Source: Diatrype stigma (taxonomy: Eukaryota > Ascomycota > Sordariomycetes > Xylariales > Diatrypaceae). Taken from it: a stretch of 64,000 nt of DNA. A program made the translations under genes and the position numbers. The notes under the pieces are model-generated. The model had not been told where the DNA came from. It did no database searches and saw only the letters and a list, made by a program, of their open reading frames with translations. Where the stretch lies: the NCBI GenBank assembly GCA_022225965.2, contig JAKJXP020000106.1, forward strand, positions 62,001 through 126,000, read 5' to 3'. Shown one piece after another: positions 54,901-64,000 of this stretch; positions within the stretch are counted from its first letter, which is position 1; each line of letters begins with the position of its first letter.

Positions 54901-57853
54901 TCTCTACCCATGATCATGAGGAGCCCTGGGGAAGTCAAAATCAAACACATCAAGGACATTCAGCCTCTAGATGAACGCCTGGCCAAATTCCCGGGTCCTC
55001 TGAAAGGCAAAGGCAAGAAGAAGGAGGGCATTGCATGGCTGACTGCTGGTATTGAAAACCTAGAGAGCTCTCTCCCCAATGCTGCGTTTCAGCAAAACCT
55101 CTCTCACGAAGATAAACGAGCTATCGAACGAGTGCTGCTGTTGAAAATACTGAGGGTCTTTGTTGAGAACGATGGCGTCGTGGAGGGCAGTCCTGCAGTG
55201 GAAAAGGCTGTCCGGGATATTATCTCTCCAGGGTTGAGTAGTGAAAACCCAGATGTAACGCCTGCCATCACATCAGGGGTTGATTTGACTGGCATCGCGT
55301 CTTCAATGACTAATATGCAAGCGGATAGCATTGATTCTTCAGCTGTTGAGCAGATCCGCAGCAATCTTCTCTCTGGCGACCGCGAAAAGGCAGTATGGGC
55401 TGCTGTGGACAAGCGATTGTGGGGGCACGCAATGCTCATCGCCAATACGTCTCAGAACACCGATTTATACAAGCAGGTTGCTCAAGAGTTCATCAAAAAG
55501 GAGGTGAACTATCCTGGGCATAACAACGAATCCTTGGCTGCGCTTTATAGTGTCTTATCTACCAACTTCGACGAATGTGTTGATGAACTCGTGCCAGTTC
55601 ACGCACGGGCTGGCCTTCAACTCATGTCTACCACGGCCACGACGGGCGGTTCGAAAGATGCGTTGGTTGGATTGGACAAATGGCGGGAGACTCTTGGCAT
55701 GATACTGAGCAACAGAAGCCAAGGGGATGTCAAAGCTCTGACCTCGCTTGGGAACTTGCTCTCTACATACGGTCGTGCTGAGGCTGCCCATATTTGCTAC
55801 ATCTTCGCTAGGACCCATGCCGTCTTTGGTGGTCTCGACGACCCCAACGCTCACTTCGTCCTCGTTGGCGCTGACCACCGACGCCAGGCTGATCAGTTTG
55901 GAAAAGACACCGAATCACTCTTGCTCAGTGAAGTGTACGAGTATGGCTTGTCTTTGACCGGGGGGCTAAACGTTCTCCAAGGCTGTCCACACTTGGCTGC
56001 ATACAAGCTCCAACATGCTGCCACCCTAGCTGAGCATGGCTTCAAGGAGAAGGCTTTACAATACTGCGAGGCTATTGCTAATGCCATGATGGCCCAGACG
56101 AAGAGATCACCATACTACAACCACGTTCTTGAGTCGGCTGTAGATGATCTTGCGAAACGGCTGAAGTTAGCTCCGAAGGAAGGATCGTCTTCGTGGATCT
56201 CTAAACCTAGCATGGACAAGGTGTCATCCAACATGTGGACCCGCTTCAACAAGTTCGTCGCTGGCGAGGACACTGATGCTGCTGGGGACGCCCCAGCAGG
56301 TGAAAGTGGCGGCGAAGTTGGGCCATTTTCTCGCATTGCAGGCGGGACACCTACCATTAGCCCTTCCCCATCAATGACTAATTTCGAGGTGTACGCCAAT
56401 GGTGGTTTGGGCGGCAAACCCTCGTCAGCGCCCACTATGCCGACGACTAGAGCTGCCTCCCGCTACGGCCCAGCTGCACCACAAACTTCGAGTAACCCTT
56501 ACGATCCCAACGGTGGATATAGTCCTGCGCCTAGGTCATCCTTGGATCGCACCTCGGGTGAGTATACAAGAAAGTCGAACGAAATACGACGACCTTCGTA
56601 CGGCAACCCGTACAGTCCAGAAACCAGCTCAAGGCCTACTACTGGGTATCAAGCTACGTCAGCAGCTTCCCAAAGCTCGCCGTATACGCCGGCTTTCCAA
56701 GCATCGCCTCCAGAACCAGCTTCTTCGCAGCTTCCTACAAGCTCATATCCAGGATATACACCGTATAATGCCAATCAATCATCGCCTAATACAGCGGCAG
56801 CAGGCCAGGCAGCTCCCGAGTCCTCGGCAAACGGCGCAAAGGTCCCACAACCACAAGGCTATCAACCCATCTCATACGGTTACGAACCCCCATCCATCAA
56901 CACCTTCGAGCCTCCTTCTACACAGACAGAGGATAGTTCGACTGGCGGAGGCTACGAACCGCCTTCTTTCCAGCCTTCCACCTTTGAGCCACCGTCTTAC
57001 GAACCGGATCCAGAAGATGACTCCCGGGAGTCAAGGCCGAAGAAGAAGACTATATTTGATGATGATGACGATGATATACCTGCCTTGAAGCAGCCTCAAG
57101 AGAAGTCCAAATCGGAGAAAGACCGAGAGAACGAGGAGCTGTTCCGCAAGGTTGCAGAAGAAGAGGGTAAGCTTTTCTCATTCCTGTCTTGCCGCTCAAG
57201 GTATCTGCTCTGGTCACTAACCAACTACTCTAGCAAAACGAGCTGCTGAAGCCAAGCCAGCAAAGAAGGGGTGGGGTCTTGGCAGTTGGTTTGGTGGTGG
57301 CGGCAAGAAGGACGAGCAGCCCGGCAACAAACCTATCAAGGCCAAGCTCGGGGAGCAAAGCAGCTTCGTCTACGACCCAGACCTCAAGCGCTGGGTTAAC
57401 AAGAAGCCGGGCGCTGAAAACATCCCTGCCAAGACAGCCACGCCGCCGCCTCCGCGTTCCAACTCGGCCACCCGTGTCGGCACCGGCACACCCCCTCCGC
57501 CCATGGCATCCCACAGCGCGCCCCCTCCCAGCCTGTCGAGGCCTCCGTCTGCGGCTCCTTCACCTGCAATGGGAGGAGGCCTGGCCCCACCCCAATCGCA
57601 GGATAGCCTCCTGGCTCCGCCGATGATGAAGCGCTCGGTCTCCAACCAGAGCATCGCCAGCATCATCAGCGACGCCTCTGGGGCCGGGCCGCCGGGCCCC
57701 ACCCGATCCCCTAGCATGCCTCCTGGCAGGCCCACTACCAGCCTTAGTAATGCTAGTAGCATCGATGACCTGCTCGGTGCGGCCGGGACACGCCGGGCCG
57801 GCTCCCGGAAGCCGAGGAAGTCGGGCCGCTACGTCGATGTTATGGCCAAGTAG
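51904..57853 (+). CDS. SEC16: COPII coat assembly protein Sec16
   Basis: Peripheral ER protein that organises ER exit sites and scaffolds COPII coat assembly. Exons 51904-57166 and 57234-57853 join in phase to 1960 residues. The N-terminal third is acidic and disordered, with repeated [20 protein letters not shown] and DDDDDFLLE patches. Residues about 430-950 are Pro-rich. The conserved central domain starts at about 960 ([20 protein letters not shown]) and continues through [18 protein letters not shown], the helical [13 protein letters not shown] and [22 protein letters not shown], and [20 protein letters not shown], to about 1425. It contains the Sec13-binding alpha-solenoid. The C-terminal region includes [32 protein letters not shown] and a final DVMAK, as in other fungal Sec16 proteins. 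The intron after EEE-G is needed to reach this tail. Confidence 0.95.
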
Positions 57854-60347
57854 GATGGCCGGCCATCATCATCGGACCTAGCGAGACAACCGCAGCAGCA
57901 GAGGCAGCAGCAGAGCAGGACGACGATCCTTGAGGAAGACGAGGCAGAAGACGGATTCGAGCTCTTAGAAAGGGACTGAACTGAAATGAATAGTACTTAA
58001 TTAACTAACTGGATGAAATACAACACGCGTCAAATCGAATTGCGGGATTGTTATTGTTATGAACAAACGAACAAACGAACAAGAGGCTAGGCTCTCCTTG
58101 GATACGTATGTACGCACGGATGGAAATTATTGATGTCGAGAACTGAGAAGACGAAGAATACACACATACATTGCATTGAAGAGACGGTGCGATGCGGTGC
58201 ACACATGGAATTGGATGGCTATGTCCATGCCGTGGCTGGTAGGCTGGCTGGGTAGGTAGGTGTGCCCCGGGCCCCTTCTCCCCCCCCCCCCCCCCCCCTT
58301 TCTACAGCGCCGCACCGCATGACCAATTCCTTCATCGATTGATATATCGACGGCTCCCACTACCATTCACCACTACGCGCTGCGCGCGCGGACATACCAT
58401 GGGAGATGGGGCGGGATGGGATGGAATGCAGACGGAGATAGGCGCAAATGGGAGAACATTGTTTAGTCTATTTCAGGTTTTTCTTACAGGCTTCTTTCTT
58501 GCGGGCACAGAGATCGTTGTAGGGACGGATCTAGGTGGCTTGCTACCTAACTTAACCTACCTACTTACGTACTCTACTGTATAGGTCGTTTCTTCCATCG
58601 GACCCGGACACTTTTGTCTGTCACTTTCGGACCTGTATATCATAGACGAATAAAGATAACATATCTTGTAATAATGAATAATCATCCCTTCGTTCTCTTG
58701 CGCCGTTCGGTCCAAGGAGGCTGTCCCCAGTATCAATGCCAAAGCAAAGTCTACGGCTTCGTTGTATCTTTGAGCTTCCTTTGGCTGTTTCTAATTTGCA
58801 GTGGCATGTTACCTTGGTATATTCTAATTTCCCTGCTCATAGAAGATATAGACCATATGGTTTCACGTATTCCACCAACTATACCTCGCCATCTACGTCT
58901 ACCATCCGCTCGATGGGCATGTAACTGATTAGGTATGACCTACCTGGCCGTTGCTACGTCTCAAACTCAAAACCCCCTCCTGCAGAAAAGTGTTCCCTTT
59001 CAACAACATTATACAGGCTGGTTAGATATATATAATCACAAATCTCTAGCCAATATTCCCATCCTCCCTTACCCACCACCACCATCATTAACAAGCTCCG
59101 CACTAGTCCCCGTCTTCTTCACATCGACGACGCCGCACCCGTTCTTGAACCAGCAGTTCCCGATTCTGCAGCCCTTGAAGCCAGCTACCCGTAGGCGTCC
59201 TGTGTCAAACAGCATGGCGTGCGTCAAGTTTCCAGTTATACTTAAGTAGTGCACAGTTGTTAACCTCTGGCGCGTTGGCGGACTGGTGGTCCATTCTGAT
59301 GAAGGGGTGTCGATGGAAGATTATAGCAGTAAATGCTGCTGGTGCTGTTGTTGCCGCTGCTGTACGGTACTACGCTGTCTGTTCACAGACTCAGGTCCGG
59401 CGCTCATCATACTACCGCTATATGAATCTCCGAGATGTTGTGGACGCGACGTTTCCGTCGGATGAGCCGACGCCGATATCTTCAAAGCCCAACCAAGGGG
59501 GGTGGGTGATTCGGCATTGATATATATTACAGTTCAAGCGGATCAGAGCGATCGAAGTCCGCAGCAACAGAATGGCCCTCCAGTCTCGGTAAATCTGACG
59601 GTGGAACCAAGCCCGGCAGAAGGCGGGTGCCGGTTGGTGGGTAAGTAGATGGACAGGTTCCAAGAGGGTAGGCAGCATCCATTGCTCTTCCTGGGACACT
59701 ATACAGATGATATCAGGAGACTGAAAACCGCTGACATTACCTAGGTGTCTGGGATTATATGGGGGCCGAAAGGGAGCCCTGTTCCCGAGACAATTCGGCT
59801 CCTGCCAGACACGTGAACGAGGGCGCGTAATGTTCCAAGGGGTTTGGAAGATCAACTTGCGACGACACGCAAAGCGACGATCGTCTCCCATCCAATTGTC
59901 TCAGCGCATTGATAAGTTCAGCTGTTTGAGATGATATATTTTCTTCTAAATGTTCATGTCGAGCTAGCCTGCTAGGCTCTCAAGTTTGCCTTGCATTAAT
60001 TCTATTACCACAAGAACTGTGATGCTATGCTATCAAGCCCCCCTTCCCCCCCTTTTAGGGTAGGTAATCAGTATATGCAAATGTAGTGTAATGTACCATG
60101 TAGAGCAAAGGCTAAGCCATACCTCTACATGTTTCTCTACTCCCAAGCCAAAGTCAAATGTCCCGATTAGCTTTTCTCTATAACGCCCGCCGCTGTGTAC
60201 CCCTTCACCGTTCATTAATCATCATTCGTAACAAAAGCTCCGTAACAGCTCATATGGTCACTCTACAGCTGGAGGAACACGTGCATAACCCACCCCAGAT
60301 GAACAACCTAGATTCTTGTAAAGCATGCTATCATCTGCACAGGTATT
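57854..60347. other. Intergenic between Sec16 and Hus1
   Basis: No supported gene. A run of 19 Cs lies at 58280-58298. A leftward frame at 59891-59418 (157 codons) and rightward frames at 58600-58930 lack any motif. Confidence 0.5.
58280..58298. repeat. Poly-C tract (19 C)
   Basis: Uninterrupted C run about 430 nt past the Sec16 stop codon; its length may vary or be misassembled. Confidence 0.9.
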
Positions 60348-61797
60348 TCATGCGCTGTACGAGGAGACGTAGTACTGGGCACAGAATCAGTATTTCGTCC
60401 GGTATCAAGTATCAAGTCAAAAAGCCGATTCGAGGCAAGCAAAAAAGACGAGGCTAAAGCCGAAGATAAGCGAAAGGAAAAGATAACAAAGACTCACAGT
60501 GACGACGGAATCCTCCGCGCCCGAGTCGTCGTACTGCGGGACGTAGACGTAGAGGATGAGGGCATGCTCGTCGGCGAAGCAGGCGATGACGCGGCCCTCG
60601 AGCCGCCCGACGCTGAGCACCTTGCTCCAGTCGCGGCCGTCGACGCGGACCGTGGCCCAGCGGTCCGGCCCGGCCTCGCGGAACGCCGTCGACGGGTGTT
60701 CGGACAGGGGCCCCGCCAGCTGCGCCGGGTCCAGCTCCGGGTTCTCCAGGTCGGCCCACCGGCTCTCCACGTGCAGGAGCGCGTCCACGTCGAGGCGCAG
60801 CCGCAGCTCCCCATGCATGTTGGCGCTGAGCTCCAGCTTCGGGTTTGCTGCTAGGCCGCCGCCGCCCACCGGTGCTCCGCCAGCAGTAGGGTTGGAAGGA
60901 GTGGCGGAGGTGGTGGTAGCGGCGTGCGCGAGGCGCGTGAAGCGGTCCGAGACGGCCTTCAGCTGCGTCAGGGGCGGCAGCTGGATGTGCACGTCGGGCT
61001 CCCGCACCTTGGGCTGCATGATGGTCTCGACGGTCTCCGGGTGCAGCACGCGCACGGGGATATCCTGCGTGATGATCTTCTCGCGCTCGCGGTGGAGGTT
61101 CGTCTCGAGAGGCTCGAAGGGGAACTCGTCGTTGTTGTCGTCGTTTCCGCCACCGCCGCCGCCGCCGCCGCGGGCTGCTGGGTTGGGCGGCGGGGGCGCG
61201 GTGGTGGTCGTCGTGATGGTCATGGAGAGGATGGGAATCCCGTTCTTCTTGGTGAGGCGTAGGGAGGCAGACGAGCCGTTGAGCGCGGACTTGAGAGCGC
61301 GCTGGAGCGGCCCCAGGGGCAATTCGAGGTTGATGGTGTTCTGGGGCTCGGCGGACTGCAGTGCGTACGATTCGAATATGAAGTCCATGGAAAGTGAGCT
61401 GTATATATTTGTGGTAGTATACGGCATGGATTAGTCCCGGGTTGCTGCATTGCCATTTGCCACTATAGGGGGGTATAGGGGGAGGGAAGTAAGTACTACG
61501 TACGCCCAGACTTGCGACCCGGTGTCGGGGATGACGGTGAAGCGGACCGTGTCATCGTCAAGGCGCATCCATGCGATTTTCTCGAGCGTGTTGAGAGCGG
61601 CGACGAGTTCTTCGGATTTCAGGTTACGTTAGGACTGGAAGCTCTCCCTATTACTTTCACTCTCAATCTCTCTCACACCCTCTCTCCCTCTTACATCCCC
61701 CGCTGACTCTTGATCAAGCATTGTAAGTTAGCAAGGAGCAATGAGCTAGCTTACTTGAAAACGTGCGTATATTCTTGAGATTGGATTTGAACCGCAT
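60348..61797 (-). CDS. HUS1: Hus1, subunit of the 9-1-1 DNA-damage checkpoint clamp
   Basis: PCNA-like clamp subunit acting with Rad9 and Rad1 in the nucleus. Four exons, 61797-61755, 61609-61504, 61398-60498 and 60374-60348, keep phase and give 358 residues. The start reads MRFKSNLKNIRTFSK, then LVAALNTLEKIAWMRLDDDTVRFTVIP, and DFIFESYALQSAEPQNTINLELPLGPLQRALKSAL, all conserved in Hus1. Next come the hallmark DIPVRVLHPETVETIMQPKVREPDVHIQLPPL, LELSANMHGELRLRLD and SKVLSVGRLEGRVIACFADEHALILYVYVP. The 27-nt last exon supplies the typical end YYVSSYSA. Two low-complexity inserts (Gly and Pro/Ala runs near 61145-61200, Thr/Ala near 60850-60930) lengthen it relative to the 280-residue human protein. 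Exon 1 has only 43 nt. Confidence 0.93.
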
Positions 61798-63240
61798 CTT
61801 GGCATGAGATGCCTGCGTATTCCCCCTTCCTATTTGCTGTTGATCTTGAGGCGCACGCTGTTAGGTCCTGACAGAGAAGGGAACAGACGCGTAGACGCGA
61901 CGCTGACTGGTTTGGCAGTTGCGATTCCTTTGACAGACCGAGGATTTACGTAGTGTTCGACGCTCAGAGCTGGTCTAGACCTTCCTCCAACCGGAGCTGC
62001 CTAGAGGCCCTAACTAGGCCACCTAACGAGTTTCTGGCTAGACTGATGCGGGCTGTGCGGGGCTCTAACCGTAGCCCAGATAGTGGAGAGCTCCCCCCTG
62101 GCAGCTCTGAGAAGTGTTAACGTCTGATGATGGCATAACCCCGTAACCCCGCCAAGTTCTAGCTGTTGGCGATAGACTCAAGAAGTACCCCGCTATCGAG
62201 TCAAGCTTCACTTACATCCATGCGATGCCATCATTTCCCACAGACATAACATCAACATCCATGCCTATCGCATTCGTTCATATATTAACGTAATGGGTAA
62301 TCTATGAACTGTCATTACATGCAAGCAAGTCCATGACGAGTATACATGCGGCGGATACCAGGTACCTACAAAGGCAGGATGGAAAAGGACAAGCAAATAC
62401 ACCCCACAGTAGTCGAAGCTTACCTGGTAGGTACTTGATTCAAGGTAGCTCTCGACCATAAAGCTTTACCTTGATCCTGGCGTTCCAGGTTGGAGCTTGA
62501 GCACCTTAAGGAACGGAAAGAGTGTTCTGACAACTGAACTATGTGGGGCAAGATAAAAGCAAAGACGAGAGTGACTGCAGACAGCTATATTAGAAAGCCA
62601 CGTTGGTGACAAGCAATATATTATTACGATACAGAAGGATTCCCGGTCGTTGCCTTCGGTATCAAGAGAACCATCATCATCTCCGTCTGCATACCTATAA
62701 CCACCACCTCAGGGTAGTCATTTCTCTCCCTTCCCTTCAAGGTTTACTATAGAAGTTATAGCAAATGCCTGACCAGGTAGATGAAATAGTGACAGTAGCG
62801 CAAGTATCCAGGGGGTGGCAGAGCCTTCCCAACACAAGAAAAGAAATAATAACAGAATAGAAAAAAGCAAAAAAGAAGCAAAAAAGATCGAAGAAAATTA
62901 GCCAGATTCAGAATGAGGTCCCTGCCTTCCCTAGAACTCCTGTAATGATGCTCGACGGTTCCTTTGTTCCGTCCCGCTTCCTCCGAAAGGTTCCTCCGAC
63001 GCCTTGCTTGATTCCAACGGACTTGCCGGTCCTGCCCTGCCCTACCTATCCTGTCCTACCCTGACCTGTCCTAGCCTCCGCCGTATACGCGTAGAGTAAG
63101 AATGTGTAGATAGATGTGTGTGTGTGACCGTGTTGGCGTATCTCGTGTGCATGTGTGTATGTATCACGTGTGCATTTGTGTCATGTACCCGTGATATAGA
63201 ACGGTCCTTTCTGTTCGTGTGACGGAAGCAACCGATCGAC
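61798..63240. other. Intergenic between Hus1 and the RING gene
   Basis: No gene seen. Purine-rich A/G stretch at 62835-62905; GT repeats near 63110-63180 lie in the 3' region of the RING gene. Confidence 0.55.
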
Positions 63241-64000
63241 TCAACCGAGCGAGCACCGCCCCATCGGTGGGTGCACCAAGAACGAGCCGACCGGGCGCGC
63301 GACCGTGCGGCAGACCGGACAAGTCGGCAGCGTGGGCCGGCCGCCGCCGACGCCGTACCCGCCCCTGTCGGACCGGCCCAGCGACGCCTGGATCCAGATG
63401 CGCAGGCAGTTGGTGCCGAACTTGTGCCCGCAGTGCAGCTTCGTCCAGTTCTCGCAGATGCCCTCGGGGTTGCGCACGCCGACGGGGTCGTGGCAGATCG
63501 GGCACTCCTCCAGCGGTGTCTGGACGGGCGCCGGTGCCGCCTCTGTCGCCGGTGCCGGTGGTGGTGGTGGTGGTGGTAGCGCCGCTGCGTTTCGTCTCGC
63601 CTGCTTCAGCTTCCGCATCTTTCGGTTGACGACCGCGGCGGCTCTGGCTTCGGCTGATGCTGCGAAGGACGACGATGATGCGGACGCGGAGGCAGAGGCG
63701 GATGCGGATGCGGATGTGGATGCGAATGATGGCTTCCCGAGGTCGCGGAACTCGAAGTTGGAACGGAGTCGCGGGTATGCGTGGATATCGTCGTCGTCGT
63801 CGTCGTCGTCATCGGCGTCGTCGTAGCGGCGATAGCGATGCTCGTCGTTGGTGGATCTAGATGTGGAGGAGGCGGTGGGAGAGGGAGGGGGCGGGGGGCC
63901 GCCCTTGGGCCGCGACGAGGTCCGTAGGAAGCTCTTGGCCGGGCGGCGCTGGTGGCGGCGATAGTAGTCGTGACTGTAGTCATGGTGACCTCCGTCCTCT
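63241..64000 (-). CDS. RING-finger protein, 5' end outside window
   Basis: The frame is open from the window edge to a stop at 63241, at least 252 residues. The visible N-terminal part is basic and low complexity: an Asp run (DDADDDDDDDD), then NFEFRDLGKPSF and Ser/Ala repeats. The C-terminal 100 residues hold a RING: ECPICHDPVG, KLHCGHKFGTNCLRIW and PTCPVCRTVARP. The order is C-x2-C, C-x-H, Cys, C-x2-C, with a Gly-rich insert before the last pair. At the fifth ligand position (usually His or Cys) there is Gly (HKF-G-TNC), a variant I have also seen in fungal RING proteins. Probable E3 ubiquitin ligase; substrate unknown. The start codon is not in the window. Confidence 0.75.
   Translation of the reverse strand, partial: EDGGHHDYSHDYYRRHQRRPAKSFLRTSSRPKGGPPPPPSPTASSTSRSTNDEHRYRRYDDADDDDDDDDDIHAYPRLRSNFEFRDLGKPSFASTSASASASASASASSSSFAASAEARAAAVVNRKMRKLKQARRNAAALPPPPPPPAPATEAAPAPVQTPLEECPICHDPVGVRNPEGICENWTKLHCGHKFGTNCLRIWIQASLGRSDRGGYGVGGGRPTLPTCPVCRTVARPVGSFLVHPPMGRCSLG

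Noticed and set aside
58600..58930. Rightward frames with hydrophobic residues
   Set aside because: Short, AT-rich, and lacking start context or family resemblance.
59418..59891. Leftward 157-codon frame between Sec16 and Hus1
   Set aside because: No recognisable motif, odd composition (Arg/Pro/His/Trp-rich) and no supporting context; a possible 43-nt intron inside it does not improve the product.
61769..61797. GGTTCAAATCC on the minus strand, resembling a tRNA B box
   Set aside because: It is part of the Hus1 start codons (MRFKSN); no A box or cloverleaf can be built around it.

Overview
The window is nuclear DNA of a filamentous ascomycete (Pezizomycotina). Nearly every gene carries short introns (about 42-230 nt) with GT..AG ends and CTRAY-type branch points. 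The recognisable proteins are fungal (Sec16, Hus1, Tho1, FAM32A family, fungal transcription-factor domains, a large DH-domain protein), and the intergenic DNA is AT-richer and full of microsatellites. I see no tRNA, rRNA, CRISPR or intact transposon. Exon structures were built by hand from splice signals, reading phase and family motifs. All spliced models given with exon coordinates keep phase from start to stop.

Left arm (1-8.4 kb): the 3' part of a GH13 alpha-amylase with two micro-exons, a FAM32A-like nuclear protein, a Gly-rich GPI-type surface protein and one unrecognised small gene. Accessory-looking block (9.7-20.6 kb): a ten-exon CorA-like membrane protein facing a multipass membrane protein across a shared 0.7 kb promoter, a 14-TM-type MFS exporter in ten exons, and a Mug113/T5orf172-type protein.

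Central block (21-34 kb): two transcription-factor genes lie head to head, one a Fungal_trans_2-type regulator without a zinc cluster and one a C2H2 protein. Next come an FAD amine/amino-acid oxidase (+), a 2-oxoglutarate/Fe(II) oxygenase (-), an EgtD/EasF-like N-methyltransferase (+) and a second FAD amine oxidase (-) with the same two intron positions as the first. These four enzymes and two regulators look like a compact amino-acid-modifying cluster with no NRPS, PKS or terpene backbone enzyme. I do not recognise it as a described pathway, and it is the most interesting part of the window. A tentative chemistry is N-methylation of an amino acid, hydroxylation or desaturation, then oxidative removal of an N-substituent.

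Right arm (36.7-64 kb): mostly conserved housekeeping genes. They are an intronless 2020-residue DH/PH-type protein with internal DGIR repeats, a RING-like protein, Tho1/SARNP, Sec16, the checkpoint clamp subunit Hus1 (four exons, 27-nt last exon) and the 3' part of a RING-finger gene cut by the window end. Long gene-free stretches separate them, carrying only simple repeats and inverted repeats.
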